A stretch of 64,000 nt of DNA, from positions 34,751,222 through 34,815,221 of the forward strand of contig CM046294.1 of the NCBI GenBank assembly GCA_025267735.1, in the 5' to 3' direction. Below are positions 27,901 to 42,900 of the stretch, piece after piece. The position numbers and the translations under genes were made by a program. The stretch comes from Mactra quadrangularis (lineage: Eukaryota; Mollusca; Bivalvia; Venerida; Mactridae). Under the pieces are notes generated by a model that saw only the letters and a list, made by a program, of their open reading frames with translations, was not told the DNA's origin and did not search any database. How positions within the stretch are numbered: position 1 is the first letter of the stretch; the number at the start of each line of letters is the position of its first letter.

Positions 27901-30900
27901 TGTGTCAATGATGTGCCCTATTAGTTCTAGGACCCCACGGTCAAAGGTCAAGGTCACAGGGACATCATATCGAAAAACTTTGTCTGGACAATAATCAACA
28001 ACTACTGTATCTAGGTTCACCAAATTTTATGTATGGATGCTCCTTGAGTAGAGGATGTACCCTATTGATTTTGAGACCCAAGGGTCAAAGGTCAAGGTCA
28101 CTGGGACTAATTTATAAGAAAAACCTTGTCCAGACAATAACTAAACAACCACTGTACCTATGTTCACCAAATTTTATGTGATAATAGTCCATGTGTCAAG
28201 GTTTGAGGCCCCAGAGTCAAAGGTCAGGGTCTGTGGACATCATATGGAAAAACCTTGTCCGGACGATAACCTAACAACCACTTTTCCTAGGTTCACCATA
28301 TTTTATGTGTTGATAGCCCTTTGGTAGAGGATGTTCCCCTTTGATTTTGAGACCCCAGGTTCAAAGGTCAAAGTCACTGGGACCTTATTTATATTAAATC
28401 ATTGTCCGGACAATAACTCAATAATGACTGTACCTAAGTTAACCAAATTTTATGTAAGGGTAGCCTGAATGTCTAGCATATGCCCCTTTGGTTTTGAGGC
28501 CCCTGGGTTAAAGGTCAAGGTCACAAGGAAATTATATGGAAAAACCTTGTCCAACAACTAACTTTATTTAGGTTCACCAAATTTTAATGTATTGATACTC
28601 TTTGGGTCAGGGTGTGAACTTTTGGTTCTGAGGCCACAGGGTAAAGGTCACTGGAAATTCATATGGGAAAACTTTGTGCCGGTGATAACTCAACCATGGC
28701 AGTACCTAGGTTCTCAAAATCTTTGCTTTGGATAGCCCTCCAGTTAAGAATGTGACCTATTCTGAGATCCGGGGGTCATTGGTCAAGGTCACAGGGACTT
28801 CATATGAGATAGAACACAGCATGGACTGCACATGGGCGTATAATGCCCCGCCCAGCGGAGCTCTGGTTTGGTTTTAAAACTTGGATGATGTTGGATCCAG
28901 AGATCTAAGACTCTCTGTGGTCTGTGAATAGTTTGTCTGACCACTAGGTTGTTTGTTCTATCTCATTAACCCAGGTCCATGCAGGGCACTGGGCAGTTGG
29001 CTACAACCAGGATTTTGAATCTTGTGTCCTGAAGAGTTTGCTGGTTTGAGCCTTACCTAAGTTTGTAACACCCTTCCATGAAAATTTGACTATATACTTT
29101 CCTCCATTAATAAAGTATATGGTGAAGTTGTCTGACAAGTACAGATTTAAGAAATTATTGCACCTTCCATAGCAGACAATGTTTGAATTGTTTTGTTTAT
29201 ATACTGATGGAACTATTTGCAAACTCTGTATCTAAGGCTTGATAGAGTTGCTGTAGATGTATATGTTTAGACTGATAGGTCCAAACAAATAAAACCCACA
29301 AGAATCCTATCACATTTATATTGACTAGAATACATATCTGTGTATCACCTACACAACTATAAATTATGTTCTTTATCTATAAGAGTGTGACTTAACAGAT
29401 GTCTCGTAATTCAGAGAAATACTTAATTGTTCTGAAATTTGACATTTTAAAGGATTTCCTATGTGCCAAACTTAAATTTATTGATTATGATTTATGCAAA
29501 TAACATAATTTTTCAGTTGATCTGATTGAATAATTTGAAATTATTATAATCAATACTTTAATTTCCTGAATTTCATTAGATCTAGAATTAATTATTTGTT
29601 GAATTGTCCCCCGTATCCTATTATGGTAGTAATGTTGCCCTGATTTATTTACCTGTATTAGAAAACACTAAGAACCCAATCCATGTTTTCTAGACAACAA
29701 TAAGTAGTACTTAGTTAGCATACCTATCATAAAAGCCTAGTCTGAAAAATGGAAGTATTTCAGCCCTGATTGAAGTATCCCCTCACCAGGGTATATAGTT
29801 GCATAATCTTCAGAATGTGAAAAAAAAACCACCAAGTGAATCTTGTTTTTGTTCAAGTTCTTGCAGCAGCCAAAAGAAAAATTCTAACAGCTCATAAAAT
29901 AAATGTTACATATCTTAGTAAATTCCCACATGTGTGTGTAAGTTGAAGTTGTTTGCTATGAATCTTCCTCACAATTTTTAGCCGGATTTTTCAACGAAAA
30001 AATTTGGCTAATAGTTTGGCAAAACACAGGCGGGCGATTGGGCGGGCGGTTGGGCGGGCGGGTGTCCGGTGTAGATAATAATTGTGTTAAAGTTTTCAAT
30101 TTAGCATATATCTCTGCCATTTATTGTCAGATCTTTATGAAACGTCATACAATGATAACATACAATGCCATGAACAGAATTGAGCAGTAACCACAACTCT
30201 ACCTGGCTTTATTATGGATTATTTTCTTTTGTAATTTTTGCGTTAATGTTTTTAGATCCGGCTTTAATGTGGTCTCCACTTTACATTTCTTTATTGCACA
30301 TGACCTAGTTTACCACCTGACTTAATTTTTGTGTAGATGATTTATAGCTGATGACAAAACCACTCAGAATCAATTTCGTTTTTTGGGAGAAAGAAAGTCT
30401 TTTAATGAACTATTTGGTGTTATTACCTGATTCCTTATATAGATGTATTTAATACATTTTTGATATCTTTAACTGTTTTCTGAAATTCTAGAAACTATCC
30501 ACGTTCGCGTACTGTTGATCAGTCGATAGTTTTGACTGTTTTTTGAGTGAGTGCTCTGAGGTCATGCTATGTTACTTGAGCTGTTTCTGTACTAATATAA
30601 TGCTGACTGTGTGACATAGTTTAATGATTGCTAAATTGAGATAGTAAGATTTTTAATAAGATCTCATATTTTTGCAAAATCGTTTTCTTGTTTTCTTCTG
30701 CATGACTGTACTGCTTTAACAGTAATTGATCAGGTAATAAAACAGTTACTGGGTATTTCATATGTGATTTTGGAACAGTCAAACGGTTGCCCCTCGATGT
30801 CGGGGATAGTGTTTGGAACTGTTGCCCTCAGCCTACGGCCTCGGTTCAAAACACTATCCCAATTACCTTGGTCCAACATGTTGACTGTTCTCAAATCACA

Positions 30901-33900
30901 TACTCAAATCACATATGAAATAACTGTATCAGATATTAAATTATTTGTCTAGAAATCAAAATGGGCAGAAAAAAATTTAACTTGTGTTTACCTCCTTACT
31001 ATTGTTATTGTAGATATTGTGACTGTAGTCCAGACTCTGACATCTAAACTTTATTACCTTCATAAGTCAAACTTATGACAACTACCAAGTTATACATTTT
31101 ACCATTGCCTAACAAACAGCTCAGCATTCCATATTGAACATTCTATAATTTGAATTTTTTACTATTTTAAAGTAAATATACTTAACTATGTGTGCAATAT
31201 GACTAATTACCCATGACCATTTGTATATGCATTATTTATGATTATCAAATAAATATAATCATGTTCAAATATATCACTTAGAACTTTATTTGCTGTTTAT
31301 ATTATAAGTCATATTATGTTTCAATATGTTGGTGTCAATTTTCCAGGTATTAATTAAGTCAAAGACATTTTCTCACCTTTAAAGCTTATATGTATTTAAG
31401 ACCCTGCTTCTTCTAGAATATGGCAATGACTTTGATATGTTTACTAGATACAAACAAAGAATTTATTGAAATTTAATGCTATAATGTGTGGGTTGGGATA
31501 ATGTAATATATATGTAATTGTAAGATTTTTATTAGTATTATACATGGCATTAACTAATATAAATAAGTCAGCATATTTCTTGCTTGGTGATATTTGGAGA
31601 ATCTTGGATCTGATAAGTTTTTATGTCAGGGTATTAAGTCATGTGATCATCAAACTTTAATGTCCAAAATGCCCATGTTAACCTGTGAATTGTAATTGTT
31701 TACTCTGAATCCTCTGTACAATTATTTTTACAAATGACCTAGTTTGCTGTTTGATTCAATTTTTGTGCGACAGATAATGAGATATGAAGCTAACAATCAA
31801 TGTTCATGGGACCTTTTGGGAATGTGTTTGGAAAAAAGATTTTATTTTTTGCACTACATGATGTCATTCAAATGCATGTGCTTGTTTACCTTATTAGTAA
31901 TTGTTGTAGATCATGTGACTGTAGACCCTGAATATGCAAGAAAGTCTTTGTGCTTTAGGTACTTTGGTTTAAATTATTTCATCACTGTAACACAAGATTG
32001 CTATAATAATTTTTGTTGCTGTAAATTACATTAAAGAATGTATTATTTATAAAATTGTTAAAACATTTCAATAATTATCAATAATGATGATCATTGCATG
32101 ATAATTTCAATGATAAAATTTTAAAAGAGATAAAAAAATATTCTTATGAAAATGTTTCAAAATTCTTGAATAAAATGCCTTGACCTGATGGTTATTGCTC
32201 ATTGATTTTCTTTGAATAAATTTGTTCAAAAAGTGTAGAAAGCAAAAAGTTTATAATATACGGTAACAAGAATGTAGTTTTAAGTATAAAATGCATTAAG
32301 GGTTGGAAAAAATTATTTTGTGGTATACAATGTACTTAGGTTATATAATATTCTGGTCCTACTTATTTTACACTGAAATGGATTTCCATTAAACATTTAG
32401 CCTGCCTGGCTAGCTGAGTTGGCAGTACACATATCTTCTGATAGAGGGGTCGTATGTTTGATTTCCAGATCCGGTATACCTTCATTGTATTTGGTCATGA
32501 AATAATTTCTACAGCCATTCTCCCTACTACCTATGATTCTAAATCATGTAGGGCAGCTGTCAGTCACTGCGCTTAGTAACTGGTTAACAGCTAAATCCAG
32601 AGATTTAGCCTTTTCAGGAACAGTGAGTGGATTGACTGACAATTGTGATATGACCTATACAATGTGTTGCTATGGTGTAAACCCAACACAAACAATTTAT
32701 TAAACATTAACTTTGTACTGTTCCAGTACCATATGTGTACACTGACCACCAGTGTTTATTGGTGTCAAATGGTTGTTCTATCTTTATGTATCAATATTTT
32801 ACTTTCTTAACTCTTAAGATAACATAAGTTTTGTACCTAAATGTTATACTTTTAAGTTCATGAAGTGAACTTGTTCACTTTAGTTTAATTTAAGAAATTT
32901 TAAGTAAAAATGAATTCATGAATACTACTCTAATAATTTGAACTGTACTCAGTGAAGTGTGGAAATTGAAATTATTGAAAATCTTTGAAATTGATATAAA
33001 GTGCATAGTGAACAATTTTATGTTTGAATTTATGGACAAATAGTGTTGATTTCTTTATGTATAAATGTATTATACCATCTATAGCATATAATAATTGTTA
33101 TTACTAGAAAAATTGTTAATGGCACATGATTATTATACTGGAGAAATTGGTACTTTATCAGTATAATATCCTACATGTATGCTGCGTTTTGTATATGAAG
33201 GAGCTTTTGTATGAAAGTTTGAAGAAGTTAAAACTAATGTTGAATAAATTATGAATAGAATATATCTGTGTCATTTAGGAGTACATTTGTACTAATGATT
33301 GGTTTTAAATGAATAGGTGAGTTGATTATTTTTATCATAATATCACATTTTATGTTCACATAATTTGATTCTATAAAAATGTCAATGAATATTTTTACAA
33401 TGACTGAATACATGCTCTTATTTAAATACAAAAGCAACATTTACTCAGCAGGCAGGCTAAGCTTAACACTGTTCTACTGGATCTTAAAACATGCTGCTGG
33501 AAAACAGTAATATTTTGTTGATATATGGGCATTCTGAGAACCTAATTGACTCTGATTTCTTGGTTCAATTTTGATGATTTGAGCTACTGATAACTTAGTA
33601 TAGGGAACTACTGTAGTAATTATGACATGACAAAAATACCCCCAAAAATACTTTAAAGCTTTTTTGTGAAGATTATTTTCCTCTTATTTTAAGATCTCTT
33701 AAACAAACTTGACTATTTTTTCAGAGTTTATTTTCACTGAGTGGGTGTAGGTTTAACATATAGGGTTTTTGAATGATTTATCTGGAGTGATTACTGAATA
33801 TTGTTGAAAGTTAAGTAGATCAAGTGACTGAGATATGTTTACAAATAGAGGGAAATGCTGTGACCTCACAATATCTTAATTTTCACATTCAACTTTTAAA

Positions 33901-36900
33901 AATGGAGATTTAAGTAAAAGATAAACTGGTTAATGTTAGTAATAGTAAAAATGATTTTATTGCATTTTTGTGACTTTTATTTTGTATTTCTCACTATGAA
34001 TAGGCTAATTGATTTAAGATATTTATAATTCATTTTTTACACAATCAGAAGCACTGACTTATTTTGAAATATGACAAAATTTAACCAAAGTTGTTAACAA
34101 AAAATCTTTATTGTGAAATTTTTTTTGCTTATATCCAAGTGTTAAATTCAATGTGAAACAGATATTGTAAGTTGAACATCTACGAGATATTTAACAAGGC
34201 AGATTAAGGGCCTGTTATGTAAGGCGATTGCTCAAAGCTAGTGCTTTTTGAAAGCAATTTTTTGTAGCATACGAAGTCTACGAAACGGTTTGCTTCAAGC
34301 TAGCAAATCCAAGATGGCGACTTTCTCAAACAAAACTTTCAGAATTGTAACAAATGAAAATTATTCAATTCAATTATCACCATGATTATTCTCTTTATCT
34401 GCTTTGACATAATATATACATTAAATAAAAAGTCAGCATTTTTGAAGAAAAAAAACATCTTCCCACAGGGGACAGCCATTTAAAAAAAAAAAAAAGAGAA
34501 GCACTTCGAACGGTTGTAATGAATAGCTAGCTAGCAATTCAATTTGCTCGATCGTAGCAGACCATTCTGTAGGAAATCGCTAGGTACCAATACAAAGTGC
34601 TTGCCTTGCAGAACGGGCCCTATGATGTTGTGATGACCTCCAGTCCTTTGATGGCTTCTGGGTCAATATTGTCTTTGCCTGGCCGAAGGTGTTATACAAC
34701 TCTAAATGTTACATATTCAGTGACTGAGAATTTTTTCAAGCTTGGATAGTTGACATGTGAATAAACTTACTAATCCCTAGGATGTTAAAAAATGTTAAGC
34801 ATAATAATTTTTATCCCCCTAACAGAAAATGGCTTCATTGTCAGTGTGTTATCAGTATACATGTATTGCCATATTCTCACCAGACAAACTTTAACTCTTC
34901 GATTGCCAGTCTATTACCAGACCTGACAACACACTGACTCAGTCTGTTGACAGTTGGATATCAGATTATTGTTAGACATACAGTATAACCTGCATAAACA
35001 ACCACCTGTAATAAGCGGTCACCTGCTGTAAGCAGCCAATCTGGCTTCCTCCCAATGGAAATCACTCTATTTTGCACCTGTTATAAGCAGCCACCTGCTG
35101 TCTGTGGCCAGTGGTCACCCATTTCCTTAAAAATTGATCAATTTACCTGCATTAAGTGGTCACGGTCAATTAAATTTTAGAATTAACAAAGTGTCACCAT
35201 TATTGTATAATGGTTCAGATGTGTGAAACCCCACCTAGTTAAGTCTTTAAACAGTCAAAATTTATCAACAAAGTGTCATCACATAACTTAAGACTTCCAA
35301 TATACAACTGACATTGTCACTTGTGCCCTTTTATGAAGATTATTAATTATGCAGTTTCTTATTGAATGATCTTCAAAAATAAGATTGGACAAATCAAATA
35401 TATAATATATAGCTTATATCTAAATATTTGTTTAAATTTTTTACAAATTTTGATTTAATTAAATTGTTGTTTTCTTAATCAAGATTATTTTGAATTAGTA
35501 TTTACATGAATTTTATGGCTAAAGCCAGTAAAAATAATCACTCACTGCTGCTGGACTAATCAAAGCATTTTTGTCTTAACCTGGATTAAGTGGTCACCTG
35601 CTGTAAGCAGCCAATATTGTCACTTCCCTTCACTGGCTGTTTAATGCAGGTTATACTGTATAGTCAGTCTGTTACCAGCCCAAACCTTTTTATTGTCAGT
35701 CACATAATATTAATTGACAAAGTGTGGGATTAATTTGAGCCAATTTAATTTGCTTCAAATTTTAATGTCCTATAACAAGTTTTAACTGACTTTAAACTGA
35801 CATCACACTGACAATTAACTGACAAAAAATCCACTGGCAACACAATGATAGCATACTAACAATAGCAGTGATTTTGGCCTTTTAAGTCTATCACTTAAGT
35901 GTATAACCTGTCAACCTCATTTGTGATATTTGTCTGGCCATAAGTGTTATACTAACTGACAACACACTGACATGTTAAGAAGAATACACACTGGTTTTAC
36001 ACTGATATAACTCTGGCTACAATAAAAACTGGCAAAACAATGGAAAATTTTAATAGCTAAGCTACTTTCTGACATAATGTCTTTTTAAAACATTTAATTT
36101 TCTTTTTTTAGCTGGACTATTCAGAGAATAGTGGGGCTATCCTACTCAGCTGTGCATAGGCGTCGGTGTAACACTTCTTGGCCCTTATATACTTAGACAT
36201 TTCTTGGTTAAGTTTTTAGGTGCAACATTTTTTTGCAACTACTGGAGGGATTAACTTAAAACTTCACATATGTCTACGAGGTTACTATTGGTGGTCAAAT
36301 ACTAAGTTACATAACTTTAGGTGCAACATTTTATCTTTGCAACTACTAAAGGGTTTCACTTGAAGCTTCACACATGTCTACGGGGGTACTAATTGACGTA
36401 AAATACCAAGTTGCATAACTCTAGCAAAAATTTTGACTGGATTATGGCCCTCCAATACTTAGATTTTTTTTGGTTAAAATTTTTGGTGCAACATTTTAGT
36501 TTTGAACCTACTGAAGGGATTTACTTGAAACTTCACACATGTCAACGGGGTTTGGAATGAAGGTCAAATACTAAGTTGCATACCCTAGCATGAGTTTTGA
36601 TTGGTTGTTGCTGATTAAAGTTTTTGTGCAGTAAAATATTTTTTACTATAACTTTTTTTTTCTTGAGGTATCAACTTCAAACTTTAAATATGTGTTCCTT
36701 ATTATCAACCACATCTCATGTGACAAGGTTCATAACTCCAAATACATTTTTTTTCAAAATTGTCTCTGGTGAACTTAAAATTTTCTTTTAAAAAATTTTT
36801 TTTTTCTACTTTAAATTTATTAAGGTTATATTTCCAAATTTTAAAATATGTATGTTCCTTGACCATCATCAACCACATCTCCTGTGACAAATACTTACTT

Positions 36901-39900
36901 AGCCGAGCATGCTGTGTCCTCTGACAGCTCTTGTTAGTCAACCCATGTTTTATGTTGAGTTTTTTATGTGATAGCATGTGTTGTATTTTCAAGTATAGTA
37001 CAGTACTATCATACTTATTGGATGCTGGAGATTCTAAATTCAAAATACAGTTTGGTACAATATTTGATCTGTTCAGGAACATAGGCTCCACATGATGATA
37101 AATTCAAGCTGAAGTTAGCCGCCCGGCTAGCTCAGTTGGTACATGTAGCATGCAAGTCTACCGATCGAGGGTTCATGGGTTTGTTTCCCAAGTGGGGCAT
37201 ACTTTCGTCGAGCTTGGTCTTGAAATTATTTCTATGGCTTTTCTCCCTCCTACCAATGATTTTTCATTATATAGGGCAGTTGTTAGTCACTGACGAAAGT
37301 ATGCCCATAGTAGTTGGTTAACAGCTAAATCCAGAGATTTAGCCTTTCCAGGAGGAGTGAGTAGGTTGACTGACCAGAGTTATATGACCTATACAATGTG
37401 TTGCTACGGCGTTAAACCAACCAAACAAACAAGCTGAAGTTGGATTTCCTTTAGTGAGCCCTGGCTGTATTTTTCAGTGTATTATATTCAGAATAATTCT
37501 TATGATACAGTAACATTTAAATGAATCTAAATCTTATATTTACATTAATATACCATAAGTCACAATCATGAAAGACTTCTTTGAAACAAAACATAAATAT
37601 AAACACACTAAATGAAATATTGGAATGTTCCACTTCAACCAATAACATGAAAATAAAATAACAAAGTGTTACTATGACTTTAATGAAAAATATTTTATAT
37701 TTTTCAATGAGTAAAATACAATTTGATGTCAGCAATCAAATAATTTAATCTTTTTAACAATTATAAACATTTAAAAAAACATTAATGGGAATATTCAGGG
37801 ATCTTGATGCCATATCCAGGATGGAGTAAGATACATAGGAATAAATAATGAACTCTATTATATGTTGATTATTAACACGAAAAGCGATTAAACATGAACC
37901 ATTAATTTTAAATTGCATGTAACGACCGATTTGCATAAATTGTAGTACTTGTGTATCTAGTACAACTGTTGATGATTTAACATAAACCGATTTTACCGGG
38001 CTTGGGCAGATGTATAGGCGATCCCTGTTATATTGAAAGGAGCCGGGGTTTAATACACATAATAACTACAGTTTGAAACTAAAAGTTACCTTGTAATTCA
38101 TGTTTACATTTTCAGATTGTGTTTATTGAGTGAATACACAGTTGTGTCCCCTGAATTTTGAAAGTATAATTCATATTGGGCCTCTATGTAATATTTTAAA
38201 AGGACCACAATACTTCCTGTTATGGACCATTGATAAAAGACAATGCTGTTTTATATCATTCATGGTTCTTGTTTAAGGTCATTACTGTAAAGTATGACTA
38301 TGTAATTTAATTGACCTTACGCCAGAATACCTATGCTCCGCCCACCGATACACGTGGTACGTTGTCCGACATTATCAGGGATTAATCTATGTCCCTAACA
38401 TTATCTATGTTTTGAAAGTAACAGGTTCAAATGCATGCTATTTACTTACTTGTCATCCGATTTCGATAAACTTAATATTTTTGAAAAGGGCATTGTCTCA
38501 TCTATCAAATGATACACAATTTATGAATATCCATTCATAAATATTCAAATTAAATGTGGGTCCATTTGCTCCAACAAAAAAATATACGCACAAAGAATGA
38601 GCAAGTTGAAAGAATACACTTAAATTTGAACGCTGGTAATAGTCGTTTGGATGTACGGATTTTAAACAGTAAAACATGCAAAAAATATTACATTACGTTA
38701 GCTATCAAATGATGTAGAGTTAATTAAAATATGTCGAGAAATAAAAAAAGTTAAGGGGTGGGTATTAGGGGCTATCAAGACGGAGTTGTGTTCAAATACA
38801 TGCATGTCATTTACGAGATATCATATTTCCTAAAGATTAATTTGTCTGAAAATGGCATTGTAATTTGTCACAACTTTCAAATGATTCCCTTTTTTATAAC
38901 ATCCATTGATATATATTAAAAATAAAGGTAGGTTCATTTGCTCCAACAAAAAACATTATATGCGCAAAAATTATCAAAGAACGCATCTCACATTGAACGT
39001 TTGTAGAAATCCTATATAAATCAGAAAACTGTTGGATACACACGAAAACAACTTACTTTATATACATGTAGTCCTTAAAATGGTGTGTAGGTGATAAAAT
39101 ATGCTGAGATATAAAAAGTTAAGGGGTGGGTCCATAGATCTTGGTGGTACATTTTGGGGGTAAACATGCATGAAAAATGTAATTTTCAACCTGATTTATT
39201 ACATACTTGTATTTATTGTCGTCAGATTATTATGTAGTTTATACTTTTATCACAGTATTTATAGACCCCATGTGTACATATTTTGACCATTCTAATTTGT
39301 TTTATTGAGTTTATTTTGTAACTTTCACTGAGAACCCTATACAACTGTACATAGGGTCCATGCTAACACATAAGAAATTCGATGTCCGTCAATACCAGAT
39401 GTCGGACAAAATGGCGGACGATAAGCCGCTTATCTTAGATAAGCATCAGGGTATCAAATGCCGGACGCTGATTGGCTAATAGGAGCTGTCAATCAAATTC
39501 TGGCGTAAGGTCAATTGAAAGTGCATTGTCAGTATAAAAATTTGCTGAAAAATGACTATACTAATTATCGTCAGTCTATTGTCAGACCACCTCTTGTCAG
39601 TTGTAATTCAAATTATGTAACTAAACAGTAGTATTAGATTTAAAGTTTTATATTATCAGTCTAATGTCAAGTCTGTCTTTCTTCACTTTTTAATTTCAGA
39701 TTATTGTCAATGTGTAGTCATAACTCCCTTTTGGACAAAATCTTACCTGTTTATAACCAGTTGTACCAATAGTCTGATGTCAGAAACTGGCAATAGACTG
39801 AAATTATCTGTCAATGTGTAACCAGATTTTTTTTCTCTCCATACCATTGATAACAGTGTGTATATTGTCTGACAAATATTTTTGCAGTCTGTTAGATATT

Positions 39901-42900
39901 ATTGTAGTGTTTGCTTATTACCAGTTTAGTGCAAGTGTGCTTTTCATAATGGTGCTCTTGAATTGTATTGTTTAAGGTAATTCAGCTGTCAGTAGTGCAT
40001 ACATAAATCCCACTGATTTAAAAATGCAATTTTTGTTTGAAGTACTGTAGTAAGTATTTACAATTATAGCAGGGTTAATGTATGCCCAGCTGCCTATTGG
40101 ATAGAATTTAACATTACTCAAGATTTCACGGTAGAAGTTGTCCAGTGGTCAATACCAACAACAAACAGTGTAAAACACTGACTTCAAACAGTAAATATTT
40201 GTTTATAGTCATGTCTCTCTAGCTTCTCTCTCAATAGACAATCAAATAGCCCATAACATTAGATAACTAGTGTTTTTCTCCTCATAAAAATGTCAATATT
40301 ATCCTGTAAGTTGTCATTAATAACTCGGATTCCTCAGCACAAAAATTGACTTGATCAAAGATGCATATAACTATTGTATCTAGTTCTTTAATAAAACTAT
40401 TCTGTAGATAGGATTGTATTGACTTCTTTGTCTAGAAATAGAAATCAACGAAAAACAAGTGTTAATGTTTAGTTTACAAGACCTATATTAGGTTGTACAT
40501 GTTGATGTAGTCTTTAATGTTTAGTTTACAAGACATATATTAGGTTGTACATGTTGATGTACTTTAATGTTTAGTTTACAAGACATATATTAGGTTGTAC
40601 ATGTTGATGTAGTCTTTAATGTTTAGTTTACAAGACATATATTAGGTTGTACATGTTGATGTACTTTAATGTTTAGTTTACAAGACATATATTAGGTTGT
40701 ACATGTTGATGTAGTCTTTAATGTTTAGTTTACAAGACATATATTAGGTTGTACATGTTGATGTAGTCTTTAATGTTTAGTTTACAAGACATATATTAGG
40801 TTGTACATGTTGATGGACTTTAATGTTTAGTTTACAAGACATATATTAGGTTGTACATGTTGATGTACTTTAATGTTTAGTTTACAAGACATATATTAGG
40901 TTGTACATGTTGATGTACTTTAATGTTTAGTTTACAAGACATATATTAGGTTGTACATGTTGATGTAGTCTTTAATGTTTAGTTTACAAGACATATATTA
41001 GGTTGTACATGTTGATGCACTTTAATGTTTAGTTTACAAGACATATATTAGGTTGTACATGTTGATGCACTTTAATGTTTAGTTTACAAGACATATATTA
41101 GGTTGTACATGTTGATGTACTTTAATGTTTAGTTTACAAGACATATATTAGGTTGTACATGTTGATGTACTTTAATGTTTAGTTTACAAGACATATATTA
41201 GGTTGTACATGTTGATGTAGTCTTTAATGTTTAGTTTACAAGACATATATTAGGTTGTACATGTTGATGTACTTTAATGTTTAGTTTACAAGACATATAT
41301 TAGGTTGTACATGTTGATGTACTTTAATGTTTAGTTTACAAGACATATATTAGGTTGTACATGTTGATGCACTTTAATTAATAGACTTGCTCACTCAAAG
41401 ATAAATTTATATGGTGAGGCAGAAAATTATTGACAGTATTGCCAAGTTTTCATGGTAGGTATAAACCCCCCCCCCCCCCCTAATAGGTTTTGATTTGAAT
41501 CCATACTCATTTTTGGAAAATTGACTTGAAATCTAGGTGCACCACTAAATGGGCTGTAGACCCAGGTGACTTGTTTAAAAAGTATGAACAATAGGTTTGA
41601 AGTGAATGTAAATGCATTAAGTTGTGTTCATTATAATTTCTTGTATTAGTTTATTTTTCCTTAGGCATTGTTTTTGATGAATATAATCACATTTTTGTAG
41701 ATTAACAACTGATTGTTGATAATTTTATATTGATTTATAGTAAATACTAGACATTTAGTACATGTATCACAATGTGAATTATGTACATCATTGATACAGT
41801 TATTGTTTAATGATACATTAGTGTACATGCTACTTTATGTGTGGTACTAAAAGTCCTAAAGTCTCCTGAGTCTGTAGCACATTTTGTAGTGCATCTGGAT
41901 TTAATGCACCTTTTTGATGATATGAAAAATGGCTATAAGCATGAAACTATTTTTATCATATACATATAGTTGTATGGAATATCACCATAATTCATCTTAA
42001 AGCATAAAATGAACGTGTACCTACAGTATATAAGTCATCAAACTACTGATCATAGATTAAATGATATTAACCATCATATTGAAGTATCATATAATATTAT
42101 AAAACATGCTTGTTAGTCACAAATAAGTCAAGGTAAATCATTATATAATTATTATATGTATAAATTAAGTAATAGAACATATTTGTCAAGTTTGGTTAAT
42201 AATGATTTTTATTGAACAGAGTGAGCTCAGAAAACATGCTTACAAGAAAAAATTGTCATTTTCTGAAGATCTTTCTTTCATGCTTAGTTCTGTATTTTGT
42301 CATTTCATTTCCAATATGATGTCATTTATTTTCTAAGATGATAACATTTTGACTGTAAAAATATAAGATTTTCATTGTACATTTTCATTGAATAACAACA
42401 CATTTCACCATAAGCAATAGTTTATTGTTGTCGGATAACAACAGCTTCTCAGTTAAGCTTCATAGATACACACTTCAACAGGTTTAACTATAATGGTTTT
42501 GATGAATACATTAACATGAATAGTGTTAGTTAATGAACATATACACTGGTAATATCATAGGTTACTTTACATAATTGTCCTTGCTGTATCAGTCAGTGTA
42601 TTCTTATTATATTTATAATACTATGCATTATAATTACAGGACTATACCAGATCCTGGAAGTCAGAAATTAAATTGGCATAAACCACCATTAACAGTGTTA
42701 GTTGTTAAGAAGATCTATGATGAAGCTGTGTTGGAACCATTTAGAGATCTTATATCATGGCTTATTGAGGTATGAACTGTTTATTATAAAAATTAGTTAG
42801 TGATTATTATACAACTTAGAGAAGGACAGGAAGGCATAAAAAGGGACAGGGTACATCAGTGGGTTGATACTTCAAATTAAGTGGAAAGTGGGCAGTGGAA

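Noticed and set aside
31744..32034. 96-codon frame as a membrane-like small protein
   Set aside because: Lies across an old duplicated repeat; hydrophobicity is expected from T-rich codons.
36705..37091. 128-codon minus-strand frame as a gene
   Set aside because: Overlaps the 36111 dispersed repeat and a low-complexity A/T stretch, shows no domain and no splice or promoter context.
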